The position numbers were made by a program, and so were the translations under genes. This document shows, piece by piece, positions 1 to 7,969 of a DNA stretch of 64,000 bases. Position 1 is the stretch's first letter. Each line of letters begins with the position of its first letter. The notes below the pieces were generated by a model. It saw only the letters and a list, made by a program, of their open reading frames with translations. It did not search any database and was not told the origin of the DNA. The stretch comes from Alphaproteobacteria bacterium (GTDB taxonomy: Bacteria; Pseudomonadota; Alphaproteobacteria; UBA8366; GCA-2717185), in contig JBBDQU010000069.1 in assembly GCA_040905865.1 (NCBI GenBank), positions 1 through 64,000 of the forward strand, given 5' to 3'.

Positions 1-25
1 TTCTTGCCATCCGGCTAGGGCAGAT

Positions 26-66
26 CGCCTTTTATCTGACGCAATAATTGCGTCAGATAAAAGGCG
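26..66. repeat. 41-bp perfect palindrome with 20-bp arms
   Basis: The left arm CGCCTTTTATCTGACGCAAT (26-45) is followed by a single A and then by its exact reverse complement (47-66). A perfect 20-bp arm with a one-base centre is far beyond chance. Both ends carry an A/T run, so as RNA it would form a hairpin usable as a bidirectional terminator, and as DNA a cruciform or protein-binding site. The gene to its left is outside the window. Seen directly; the role is inference. Confidence 0.85.
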
Positions 67-68
67 TG

Positions 69-125
69 AATCTGCTCTATAACTTTAAATTAAAAGCAGA
101 TCGTGATTAATCGGAATCACCCGGG
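69..125. repeat. Dispersed intergenic repeat, CACGATCTG family
   Basis: The stretch contains TCTGCT (71-76) facing AGCAGA (95-100) and GTGATT (103-108) facing AATCAC (115-120). Its CAGATCGTG core (97-105) is the reverse complement of the CACGATCTG core found at 3618-3633 and 20433-20448. The rest of 126-356 holds no convincing gene; the open frames there look like non-coding shadow. Confidence 0.5.
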
Positions 126-356
126 TCACGACGTCTCTGACAGCCGGTGGCTGAATTCCTTTCTTTTGCTTTTGGGGGCCTGCGGCTTTCTGGTTGTCAA
201 GACCAGGAGCGCAAAGATAAAATCGCGCACATGCAAACACTTGTGGACGAAGCGCTGGAAAGCGGCGGAGCGCGGCATTGCCGTCAAGCGATCCCGCAGC
301 AATTTGCTGTACAAATGGAACCGCAACAGGCGATTCCGGCAAACCATGACCCCGAT

Positions 357-947
357 CTAGGAGCCGGAGACAAACTGCCAGACCGCAACCGGCACTGCCA
401 GGAGGAGCAAGAGCGACGCGACGACCATAACACCGTCCCGGGTCAGCAGACCGGCGGCGAAGAGGGCGATAACCCCGGATGCGATGGAACCCGAGGTGGG
501 GACCACCTCCATGAACGGCATGAACAGCGTCAGTACCAGGATCAGGAGCAGCGGCAGCCAGAGCCAGCGTCGATGAAAGAAAAAGGTTAGCCGCTCCTTC
601 AGGAACCGCTCGACAAAGCGCACCGGTTTGCGCAGCCAGCGGATCCCCGTGCACAGCTTTGAAGTGGACATCCGACGACGGGAAATGAAGCGCGGAAGCC
701 AGACACTGTCGCGTCCGACGATCATCTGCCCGGCCAGGAAAAAAACGATAACCGCCACGACCGTCGTAAGTCCGGGAATGGCGCTTGCCGGCGATGTACA
801 GATCAGCGAGAACACCAGCATCAGCGAGGCAAACGATTTCTGCCCGAGAGTCTCGGTCACCTGTTCGACGGCGACGCTCTCGCCTTCGACCGACTTTTCC
901 AGCTGATCCAGAACCTGACTGAGGGCGTAGGTGCGTTCCTGTGCCAT
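357..947 (-). CDS. ExoD-family exopolysaccharide synthesis membrane protein
   Basis: A 196-residue protein whose N-terminal half (about 1-75) matches the ExoD pattern: a short cytoplasmic helix rich in E/Q, then a serine/alanine-rich hydrophobic segment containing CTSPASAIPGL. Further hydrophobic segments lie near 60-75, 125-150 and 155-192. ExoD-family proteins are inner-membrane proteins linked genetically to exopolysaccharide production and alkali tolerance in rhizobia; the biochemical activity is not established. It is monocistronic here, divergent from the SxtJ/carbamoyltransferase module. The start ATG has a weak GGTGAAG upstream. Family assignment is fairly secure, function is not. Confidence 0.8.
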   Translation of the reverse strand: MAQERTYALSQVLDQLEKSVEGESVAVEQVTETLGQKSFASLMLVFSLICTSPASAIPGLTTVVAVIVFFLAGQMIVGRDSVWLPRFISRRRMSTSKLCTGIRWLRKPVRFVERFLKERLTFFFHRRWLWLPLLLILVLTLFMPFMEVVPTSGSIASGVIALFAAGLLTRDGVMVVASLLLLLAVPVAVWQFVSGS

Positions 948-1115
948 GCTTCACCTGTTGCGCCTGTCAACGAACGCCCGGAGGGAAAGTTCCGGGGCGG
1001 CGGGTAGCCCCCGGCGCCGGGACGGCCGCGCCGCGCACAACCGGCGTTCGTTCAAGTTCCTCCGCAAACCGACTGCGACTGGAATCAGGCGTCGAATCGG
1101 TGTTAATTCGCCTCC

Positions 1116-1550
1116 ATGCCGGAAAATCTGGACATGTATAAACGATACCACGCGCACGACGCGGTAAAAACCTCTTCGGAACGTTCCTTCGGATTCGTGT
1201 TTGCCGCCGTTTTCGCGATCGTCGCCTGCTTTCCGCTCCTGTCCGGCGACGCGCCGCGATGGTGGTCCGCCGCCGTCGCCGGCGCATTCCTGGCCGCCGC
1301 AATCGCGTATCCGCCGGTCCTGGCGCTGCCGAACCGCCTGTGGGCCCGGTTCGGATTGCTGCTGCACCGGATCGTCAATCCGATTGTCATGGGATTTCTG
1401 TTTTTTCTTGTCGTGACGCCCATCGCCATGCTGATGCGGCTGGTGGGGAAGCGGCCGCTGCAAACCGGGCTCGACGCCGGCGCCGCCAGCTACTGGGTAA
1501 GGCGGGAGCCGCCGGGCCCCGCGCCGGAAACGATGAAACGACAATTTTGA
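1116..1550 (+). CDS. SxtJ-family membrane protein
   Basis: A 144-residue protein with hydrophobic helices near 25-43, 48-68 and 85-108, and the pattern NRLWARFGLLLHRIVNPIVM typical of the SxtJ family. SxtJ proteins sit next to carbamoyltransferases in saxitoxin clusters and, far more widely, in bacterial surface-polysaccharide or secondary-metabolite loci. Their biochemical role is unknown; a membrane partner of the carbamoyltransferase is the usual guess. It is followed after 9 bp by the DUF5989 gene and then the carbamoyltransferase, so the three are very likely one operon. Confidence 0.8.
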   Translation: MPENLDMYKRYHAHDAVKTSSERSFGFVFAAVFAIVACFPLLSGDAPRWWSAAVAGAFLAAAIAYPPVLALPNRLWARFGLLLHRIVNPIVMGFLFFLVVTPIAMLMRLVGKRPLQTGLDAGAASYWVRREPPGPAPETMKRQF

Positions 1551-1559
1551 CGGGGCAAT

Positions 1560-1709
1560 ATGTCATTCCTTAAGGAATTCTGGATGTTCATGCGGGTCAG
1601 AAAGAAATTCTGGCTGCTCCCCATCTTCCTGATGATGATCGTCTTCGGCGGGCTGGTTGTCCTGACCCAGGGCAGCGCCGTGGCGCCCTTCATTTACACG
1701 ATCTTCTAG
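1560..1709 (+). CDS. DUF5989-family small membrane protein
   Basis: A 49-residue protein with one transmembrane helix (about 18-36) preceded by the basic segment MRVRKKFW and ending APFIYTIF, the classic DUF5989 pattern. DUF5989 genes typically sit between SxtJ and carbamoyltransferase genes, exactly as here. The stop is 3 bp before the carbamoyltransferase start, which argues for translational coupling. Function unknown; it may anchor the enzyme to the membrane. Confidence 0.8.
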   Translation: MSFLKEFWMFMRVRKKFWLLPIFLMMIVFGGLVVLTQGSAVAPFIYTIF

Positions 1710-1712
1710 CCG

Positions 1713-3548
1713 ATGCGGATCCTCGGCATTTCGGCCTTTTACCACGACAGCGCGGCCGCCCTTGTCGAAGACGGCCGGATCGTCGCCGCGGCCCAGGAAG
1801 AACGCTTCAGCCGCAGGAAACACGACTCCGACTACCCCGCGCAGGCCATTGCCTATTGCCTGCGAGCCGGCGGCCTTCGTCTCGGCGACATCGATTTCGT
1901 GGCCTTCTACGACAAGCCGTTCCTGAAGTTCGAACGCCTGCTGGAAACCTATCTGGCCTTTGCCCCCCGGGGGTTCCCCAGCTTCTCCAGGGCGATCCCG
2001 GTCTGGATCAAGGAAAAGCTGTTCCAGAAATCGCTGCTGACCGGCAAACTGAAGGAACAGGCGCCGGATTTCGACTGGGATTCGCGGCTGCTGTTCGCCG
2101 AACATCACCAGAGCCACGCGGCAAGCGCGTTTTACCCGTCCCCCTTCGAGGACGCCGTCGTGCTGACCATGGACGGCGTCGGCGAATGGGCAACGGCCTC
2201 CGTCGCGGAAGGCCACGGCAACAGCCTGACCATGAACCGGGAAATCCACTGGCCCCATTCGCTGGGCCTGCTGTATTCCGCCTTCACCTATTACACCGGA
2301 TTCCGGGTGAATTCGGGCGAATACAAGGTCATGGGCCTCGCCCCCTATGGCGAACCCGTCTACCGGGACCTGATTATGGAAAACCTGATCGACATCAAGG
2401 CGGACGGGTCGTTCCGCCTGAACATGGATTATTTCGATTACTGCACCGGGCTGCGCATGACCAATGGCCGGTTCGACGCGCTGTTCGGCGGCCCGGCGCG
2501 CGGCCCCGAGGAACGGCTGACGCAAAAGCACATGGACCTCGCCGCATCGGTCCAGGCCGTGACCGAGGAGGTGATGCTGCGGCTGACCCGCTCGCTCGCC
2601 ACGGAAACGGGCCAGCGCAACCTCTGCCTTGCCGGCGGCGTCGCGCTGAACTGCGTCGCCAACGGCAAGCTGCTGCGCGATGGCGCCTTCGGCAATATCT
2701 GGGTGCAGCCCGCCGCCGGGGATGCGGGGGGCGCGCTGGGCGCCGCCTGTGTCGCCTATCATCATTTCCAGAACCAGCCGCGCCGCCTGAACGGCGCGAT
2801 GGACGGCATGGCGGGAAGTTATCTCGGCCCGGAATTCGGCCAGGACGAAATCGAATCGCGCCTCACGACGGCGGGCGCCCGCTACACGGTCCTGGACGAT
2901 GACGGCCTTGTGGGGCAGGTCGCCGACGCGCTGGCGGCGGAACAGGCCGTCGGATGGTTTCAGGGCCGCATGGAATTCGGCCCCCGCGCCCTGGGCAACC
3001 GCTCGATCGTCGGCGACCCGCGCTCGCCGTCCATGCAGAAGACGCTCAACCTCAAGGTCAAGTACCGGGAAAGCTTCCGGCCCTTCGCGCCATCCGTCCT
3101 GCGCGAGGATGTCGCGGACTGGTTCCAGATCGACAGCGACAGCCCCTATATGCTGATGGTCGCGAATGTCGCGGAAAAGCGCCAGAAGGCGATGACCGCG
3201 GCGGAGGAAGCCCTGTTCGGCATCGACAAGCTGAATGTCGCCCGATCCGAAATTCCCGCCGTGACCCATGTGGATTATTCGGCGCGCATCCAGACCGTGC
3301 ACGCGGAATCCAACCCGCGCTACCACGCCCTGATCGCGGCGTTCAAGGCGCGCACGGGCTGCCCGATCCTCGTCAACACCAGCTTCAACGTGCGCGGCGA
3401 ACCCATCGTCTGCACGCCGGAAGACGCCTTCCGCTGCTTCATGGGAAACGAGTTGGACCTGCTGGCTGTCGGGAACTGCCTGCTGCACAAGGGCGACCAG
3501 GATCCGGCCCTGAAACAGGATTACAGCAGCGCGTTCGACCTGGACTGA
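1713..3548 (+). CDS. NodU/CmcH/SxtI-family O-carbamoyltransferase
   Basis: A 611-residue protein of the usual length for the family. The N-terminal Kae1-like ASKHA domain (about 1-350) has GISAFYHDSAAALV, EERFSRRKHDSDYP and the metal-binding EHHQSHAASAFYPSPF. The C-terminal domain (about 395-575) has FQGRMEFGPRALGNRSI and VNTSFNVRGEPIVCTPEDA. Such enzymes make carbamoyl-adenylate from carbamoyl phosphate and ATP and transfer the carbamoyl group to a hydroxyl of a sugar or metabolite. It is the third gene of the SxtJ-DUF5989 operon. No other biosynthetic gene is adjacent apart from the ExoD-like gene, so the acceptor cannot be named. Saxitoxin synthesis is not implied. Confidence 0.88.
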   Translation: MRILGISAFYHDSAAALVEDGRIVAAAQEERFSRRKHDSDYPAQAIAYCLRAGGLRLGDIDFVAFYDKPFLKFERLLETYLAFAPRGFPSFSRAIPVWIKEKLFQKSLLTGKLKEQAPDFDWDSRLLFAEHHQSHAASAFYPSPFEDAVVLTMDGVGEWATASVAEGHGNSLTMNREIHWPHSLGLLYSAFTYYTGFRVNSGEYKVMGLAPYGEPVYRDLIMENLIDIKADGSFRLNMDYFDYCTGLRMTNGRFDALFGGPARGPEERLTQKHMDLAASVQAVTEEVMLRLTRSLATETGQRNLCLAGGVALNCVANGKLLRDGAFGNIWVQPAAGDAGGALGAACVAYHHFQNQPRRLNGAMDGMAGSYLGPEFGQDEIESRLTTAGARYTVLDDDGLVGQVADALAAEQAVGWFQGRMEFGPRALGNRSIVGDPRSPSMQKTLNLKVKYRESFRPFAPSVLREDVADWFQIDSDSPYMLMVANVAEKRQKAMTAAEEALFGIDKLNVARSEIPAVTHVDYSARIQTVHAESNPRYHALIAAFKARTGCPILVNTSFNVRGEPIVCTPEDAFRCFMGNELDLLAVGNCLLHKGDQDPALKQDYSSAFDLD

Positions 3549-3565
3549 ACGCGCCGCCTGAACCG

Positions 3566-3633
3566 GTTAGAGCGCATCAGATTCACGTGGTCGCCGGATC
3601 GCCAGAGGCGATGCCAGCAAACCACGATCTGAT
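3566..3633. repeat. Dispersed intergenic repeat (CAAACCACGATCTGAT copy 1)
   Basis: Lies between the convergent carbamoyltransferase and fmdB genes. The 16-mer CAAACCACGATCTGAT (3618-3633) recurs exactly at 20433-20448, and its core CACGATCTG appears in inverse orientation at 97-105. The preceding GCATCAGATTCACGTGG is a partial inverse complement, so the copy may fold into an imperfect hairpin. Three intergenic copies in one window suggest a genome-wide repeat family. Confidence 0.6.
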
Positions 3634-3990
3634 TCAATGCGAGATCATCCACGGACGGGCGGACGGAAACGCCTTCGATCCGTCCCTGCCGACGGCCGTC
3701 CGGCCGTTCTTCGCCGATTTCGACGATGAGCAGCACGAACAGCCCGGCTCGTGACCGCCGGCCGCCCGCGAATCCTTCGTCGAGACATGCGGTTCATGCC
3801 GGGCGCGTTCGTTGGCGGCGTGGGCATGGCGGTCGCCGCCGGACATGAGCGCCAGCCGCGGCGCGGTGAGCATGACCCGCGGCGATTCTGTCCCGCAACC
3901 GGGGCAGTCATTCGGTTCGGCGAATTCGCCGATCGGGCGAATCTCCTCGAACGGCCCGCAGGAATGACAGAGATATTCATACATCGGCAT
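3634..3990 (-). CDS. fmdB: FmdB-family zinc-ribbon protein
   Basis: A 118-residue protein starting MPMYEYLCHSCG with a second pair CPGCG, giving the C-x2-C...C-x2-C zinc ribbon of FmdB/CxxC_CxxC_SSSS proteins (about 1-40). A low-complexity Ser/Lys/His-rich tail holds a CSCC cluster near 91-94. In Methylophilus methylotrophus FmdB is needed for expression of formamidase and amide/urea uptake genes. Here it lies 75 bp downstream of the formamidase gene on the same strand, which supports the same pairing. It is probably the last gene of the urt-fmd transcript. Confidence 0.8.
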   Translation of the reverse strand: MPMYEYLCHSCGPFEEIRPIGEFAEPNDCPGCGTESPRVMLTAPRLALMSGGDRHAHAANERARHEPHVSTKDSRAAGGHEPGCSCCSSSKSAKNGRTAVGRDGSKAFPSARPWMISH

Positions 3991-4065
3991 CGGTTTTCCC
4001 CAGAGTTCGGATCAACGCAAGGCGACGGGGCCGACCGGATCGTCCGGGCAAGCCCCGATTTACGC

Positions 4066-5295
4066 CTAGAGGTCCGGCGCGAGCGGCACCTGGACGTCAC
4101 CCGTCACGAACTTCTTCGGCCCGTCGCTGCCCGGCATGATGTCGAACTCGAATATTTCCGTCGGCAGCCACAGCGTCGCGCAGGCGTTCGGAATGTCCAC
4201 CACGCCCGATATGTGCCCCTGGCACGGGGCCGTGCCGAGGATGGCGTAGGCCTGGGCGCCGGAATAGCCGAACTTCTTCAGGTATTCGATGGCGTTCAGG
4301 CAGGCCTGGCGGTAGGCGATATGCACGTCGAGATAGTGCTGCCCGCCGGCCTCGTCGACCGAGATGCCTTCGAAGATCAGGTAGTCCTTGTAGTTCGGCG
4401 TGATCGGGCTGGGCTTGAAGATCGGGTTCCTGATCGCGTATTTGCGCATCCCGCCCTTGATCAGGCTGACCTTGATATGGATCCAGCCGGCCATTTCGAT
4501 GGCGCCGCAGAAGGTGATTTCGCCGTCCCCCTGGCTGAAATGCAGGTCGCCCATCGACAGCCCGGCGCCGGGGACATAGACCGGGAAGAACACCCGCGAG
4601 CCGCGTGACAGATCCTTGATGTCGCAATTGCCGCCATGTTCACGCGGCGGCACGGTGCGCGCGCCTTCCGCCGCCGCGGCCTTCGCCGCATCGCCGGTCA
4701 TCTTGCCCATATGCGCCGTCTCGCCCGACGGCAGCGCCGCCAGCGGCGGGATCCTGCCCGGGTCGGTGGCGACCAGCGCCCCTTCGCGGGCGTTCCATTC
4801 ATCCAGCAGTTCGCGCGACGGCAGGCAGCCGATCAGCCCCGGATGGACGAGGCCGGCGAAACTGACGCCCGGCACATGGCGGGAACGGGTGAACAGGCCC
4901 GAGATATCCCAGATGGTTTTCTGCGCTTCGGGGAAGTGTTCGGTCAGGAATCCGCCGCCGTTCTGCTTGGAAAAGAACCCGTTGAAGCCCCACAGGCTGT
5001 CCTGCAGCGTCCCGATATCGAGGATGTCCACGACCAGAAGGTCGCCCGGTTCCGCGCCCTCGACCCCGATGGGGCCGGACAGGAAATGCACCTTGGTCAG
5101 GTCGACATCGCGGACGTCGGAGGCGTCGTCATTGTCCCTGATCTGGCCGCCGGTCCAGTCGACGCATTCGACGATGAAATCGTCACCGGGTTTTACGGTC
5201 ACGGCCATCGGAATGTCCGGATGCCACCGGTTGTGGATATTTTCGTTGTCGTAGGGCGAAGCCTTCAGATCTACTTCGATGATGGTTTCTGGCAT
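4066..5295 (-). CDS. fmdA: Formamidase (FmdA/AmdA acetamidase-formamidase family)
   Basis: A 409-residue cytoplasmic enzyme of full family length, beginning MPETIIEVDLKASPYDNENI with NRWHPDIPMAVTVKPGDDF close behind. Other family marks are SGPIGVEGAEPGDLLVVDIL, PREHGGNCDIKDLSRGS and DLHFSQGDGEITFCGAIEM. These are FmdA hallmarks: hydrolysis of formamide (or another short aliphatic amide) to ammonium and formate. It sits 57 bp downstream of urtE and upstream of fmdB, so uptake and hydrolysis are probably co-transcribed. No urease genes are present in the window, which makes formamide or a short amide a better guess than urea as the imported substrate. Confidence 0.9.
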   Translation of the reverse strand: MPETIIEVDLKASPYDNENIHNRWHPDIPMAVTVKPGDDFIVECVDWTGGQIRDNDDASDVRDVDLTKVHFLSGPIGVEGAEPGDLLVVDILDIGTLQDSLWGFNGFFSKQNGGGFLTEHFPEAQKTIWDISGLFTRSRHVPGVSFAGLVHPGLIGCLPSRELLDEWNAREGALVATDPGRIPPLAALPSGETAHMGKMTGDAAKAAAAEGARTVPPREHGGNCDIKDLSRGSRVFFPVYVPGAGLSMGDLHFSQGDGEITFCGAIEMAGWIHIKVSLIKGGMRKYAIRNPIFKPSPITPNYKDYLIFEGISVDEAGGQHYLDVHIAYRQACLNAIEYLKKFGYSGAQAYAILGTAPCQGHISGVVDIPNACATLWLPTEIFEFDIMPGSDGPKKFVTGDVQVPLAPDL

Positions 5296-5352
5296 TTCAA
5301 ATCCCCTCTGGAGTTTGGGTTGGGTAATGCGTTGATTGCTCTGGTGCGGTGG

Positions 5353-6042
5353 TCAGACAGAGAGGAACCGAGCGACTTTTCCTTCGTCCACATTGGCGCG
5401 TTCGTCCTCATGGACGACCTCGCCGTTCTCGAGAACAAGCACGCGGTCGGCGATTTCCAGCGCGAAGCTGAGCACCTGTTCGGAAACGATGATCGACAGC
5501 CCGCGCTCGTCGCGGATGCGTTTCAGCGTCCGGGCCATTTCCCGGATGATCGACGGCTGGATGCCTTCGGTCGGTTCGTCCAGCAGCAGGACCCTGGGGC
5601 GCGACGCCAGCGCCCGGGCGATGGCGAGCTGCTGCTGCTGACCGCCGGACAGATTGCCGCCGCGACGGTTTTTCATTTCCAGCAGGACCGGGAACAGCTC
5701 GTAGATATCGTCGGGCACTTCGCTTTCGCCGGTCACGGTCAGGCCGGTTTCCACGTTTTCCTGCACGGTCATCGTGGAGAATATCATCCGGCCCTGCGGC
5801 ACATAGGCGACGCCGCTGGCGACCCGTTCGAAGCTTTTCATCCCGGAAAGTTCGATGTCGCCGATCTTTACCGAGCCGCTCCTGGTCGGCACCACGCCGA
5901 TCAGCGATTTCATCAGCGTGGTCTTGCCCATGCCGTTGCGGCCCATGATCGCAACGATCTCGTTCGGCGCGACGGTGAAATCGAGACCGTGCAGCACTTC
6001 GCTTTCGCCGTAGGCAACATGGAGGTCTGAAACCTGAAGCAT
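5353..6042 (-). CDS. urtE: Urea/amide ABC transporter ATP-binding protein UrtE
   Basis: A 229-residue ABC ATPase of the LivF/UrtE type. It has Walker A GRNGMGKTT near 34-42, signature LSGGQQQQLAIARAL, Walker B VLLLDEPTEGIQPS and H-loop VSEQV in place of the usual VxH, as seen in this subfamily. The start is the ATG at 6042; the open frame extends further upstream, but that part overlaps urtD and looks non-coding. It powers uptake across the inner membrane with UrtD. The spacing to urtD is 11 bp, consistent with one operon. Confidence 0.88.
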   Translation of the reverse strand: MLQVSDLHVAYGESEVLHGLDFTVAPNEIVAIMGRNGMGKTTLMKSLIGVVPTRSGSVKIGDIELSGMKSFERVASGVAYVPQGRMIFSTMTVQENVETGLTVTGESEVPDDIYELFPVLLEMKNRRGGNLSGGQQQQLAIARALASRPRVLLLDEPTEGIQPSIIREMARTLKRIRDERGLSIIVSEQVLSFALEIADRVLVLENGEVVHEDERANVDEGKVARFLSV

Positions 6043-6053
6043 GATCCGATTCC

Positions 6054-6800
6054 CTAATGTCCGAGGTAAACTTCGACGACTTTCGGGTCGTGCTTGACCC
6101 GGTCCATGGCCCCTTCCGACAGCACCTTTCCCTGGTGCAGAACGGTGACGCGGTGGGCGATGTCTTCGGCGAATTTCATATCGTGTTCGATGACGATGAC
6201 GGAGCGGCCCTTGATGATCTTCTTCAGCAGGTCGGCGGTTTTCTGCCGCTCGCTGACGCTCATCCCCGCCACCGGTTCGTCCAGCATCAGCAGTTCCGGA
6301 TCCTGGATCAGCAGCATGCCGATCTCCAGCCATTGCTTCTGCCCGTGGCTCAGAAAGGCCGCCCGCAGGTCCAGCAGCCCGTCCAGGAAGATCATTTCCG
6401 CGATCTCGTTGACCCGGTCGATGACGGTCTGGTCGCGGCGGAACATGATCGCGCCGAAGACGGTCCGGCCCTGCGGGTAGGAGATTTCAAGGTTTTCGAA
6501 GACCGTCAGATCCTCGTAGATCGACGGGGTCTGGAACTTGCGGCCGACCCCGGCCGTGACGATCTCGTGCTCGCGCATCGCCGTGAGTTCCTGACCCTTG
6601 AACCTGATCGACCCCGCGGTTGCGCGGGTCTTGCCGCAGATCAGGTCCAGCACCGTGGTCTTGCCGGCGCCGTTCGGCCCGATGATCACCCGGATCTCGT
6701 TCGGGTCGATATAGAGCGACAGGTCGTCCACCGCCCTGAACCCGTCGAAGGAAACCGTCAGCCCCTCGATGGCGAGCAGGAAATCGTTTTCCGTGGCCAT
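6054..6800 (-). CDS. urtD: Urea/amide ABC transporter ATP-binding protein UrtD
   Basis: A 248-residue LivG/UrtD-type ABC ATPase with Walker A GPNGAGKTT near 38-46, Walker B LLMLDEPVAGMS and H-loop VIEHDMKF. The signature is the UrtD variant LSHGQKQWLEIGMLL, with H in place of the second residue of LSGGQ. That variant separates UrtD from branched-chain amino acid LivG. It sits between urtC (13 bp) and urtE (11 bp) in the transporter operon. Confidence 0.9.
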   Translation of the reverse strand: MATENDFLLAIEGLTVSFDGFRAVDDLSLYIDPNEIRVIIGPNGAGKTTVLDLICGKTRATAGSIRFKGQELTAMREHEIVTAGVGRKFQTPSIYEDLTVFENLEISYPQGRTVFGAIMFRRDQTVIDRVNEIAEMIFLDGLLDLRAAFLSHGQKQWLEIGMLLIQDPELLMLDEPVAGMSVSERQKTADLLKKIIKGRSVIVIEHDMKFAEDIAHRVTVLHQGKVLSEGAMDRVKHDPKVVEVYLGH

Positions 6801-6813
6801 GGATTTCTCCTCC

Positions 6814-7959
6814 TTACTCAGCCGGACGCGCGGCGATGGTTGGGGTGTCGATGGCGGGTTCGGGATCCCGCACCTTGCGGTCCAGCATCCGGCGCACCGA
6901 CGGTTCCAGATAGGTCTGGTAGAGTCCGGCGATGCCGTTCGGGAAGGCCATCACGACGCCGATGAACAGGGCGCCCATGGCGAACAGCCAGACTTCCGGA
7001 AGACTTTCGGAGAAGACCGTCTTGGCGTAATTGACCAGCAGGGTTCCGTAGATCGCCCCGAACAGCGACAGGCGGCCGCCGACGGCGCAGAAGATCACCA
7101 TCTCGATTGACGGCACGATGCCGACGAAGGAAGGCGACATGAACCCGACCTGCAGGGTGAACATGGCCCCGCCGACCGCGGAAATACCCGCCGCCAGGCA
7201 GAACACGAAGATCTTCAGGTTGGCGACGTTGTAGCCGGAGAACCGCACCCGGTCCTCCTGGTCGCGCATGGCGACCAGCAGCCGGCCCAGCTTGCAGCGG
7301 CGGATGAACTGGGCGAGCAGCAGGCAGGCGATCAGCAGGCCGCCATTGACGAAGTAGAGGATGTATTTCGCATCGTCGGTGCGGATATCCCAGCCCAGCA
7401 GGGTCCGCAGGTCGGTGATGCCGTTGACGCCGCCGGTATAGCCCTGCTGCCCGATGATCAGGATTGTCAGGATCGCGGCGAAGGCCTGGGTGATGATGGC
7501 GAAGTAGACGCCGCCGACCCGCCGGGTAAACATCGCGACACCGATGATGAAGGCGAAGAGCGTCGGCACGGCGACGATCGCGACCAGGGTGAAGGGCAGC
7601 GAGTGGAACGGCTCCCAGAACCAGGGCAGTTCCGTGATCTGGTTCCAGTCCATGAAGTCGGGGATGCCCGGCGTCGACTGGATACTGGTGGCTTCGGGGG
7701 TCGAGGCCTCCAGCTTCAGGAACATGGCCATGCAGTAACCGCCAAGGCCGAAGAAGAGCCCCTGCCCCAGGCTGAGGATCCCGCCGGAGCCCCAGCACAG
7801 GACCAGGCCGAGCGCGACGAAGGCGTAGGTGAGGTACTTGCCGATCAGGTTCAGGCGGAAGATGTCCAGTCCGACGGGCAGAACGACGAAGATCAGGCCA
7901 ACCAGAAGGACGAGGAACAGAACTTCGCTTCGGTTGAAAAGGGTAAATCCGGCTTTCAT
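6814..7959 (-). CDS. urtC: Urea/amide ABC transporter permease UrtC
   Basis: A 381-residue permease with about nine to ten hydrophobic helices and the LivM/UrtC pattern: LCWGSGGILSLGQGLFFGLG near the N-terminus and RDQEDRVRFSGYNVANLKIF in the central cytoplasmic loop. With UrtB it forms the transmembrane channel. The long periplasmic insertion around 85-115 is typical for UrtC. The gene ends 13 bp before urtD and starts 10 bp after urtB. Confidence 0.9.
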   Translation of the reverse strand: MKAGFTLFNRSEVLFLVLLVGLIFVVLPVGLDIFRLNLIGKYLTYAFVALGLVLCWGSGGILSLGQGLFFGLGGYCMAMFLKLEASTPEATSIQSTPGIPDFMDWNQITELPWFWEPFHSLPFTLVAIVAVPTLFAFIIGVAMFTRRVGGVYFAIITQAFAAILTILIIGQQGYTGGVNGITDLRTLLGWDIRTDDAKYILYFVNGGLLIACLLLAQFIRRCKLGRLLVAMRDQEDRVRFSGYNVANLKIFVFCLAAGISAVGGAMFTLQVGFMSPSFVGIVPSIEMVIFCAVGGRLSLFGAIYGTLLVNYAKTVFSESLPEVWLFAMGALFIGVVMAFPNGIAGLYQTYLEPSVRRMLDRKVRDPEPAIDTPTIAARPAE

Positions 7960-7969
7960 TTCGGCCTCC

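Noticed and set aside
1563-3488. 641-codon open frame on the minus strand opposite the carbamoyltransferase gene
   Set aside because: Exact antisense of a well-supported gene; its His/Arg/Gly-rich composition comes from GC-rich third positions on the other strand.
1116-3548. Saxitoxin biosynthesis
   Set aside because: Only the carbamoyltransferase, SxtJ and DUF5989 types are shared with sxt clusters. None of the core toxin enzymes is present.
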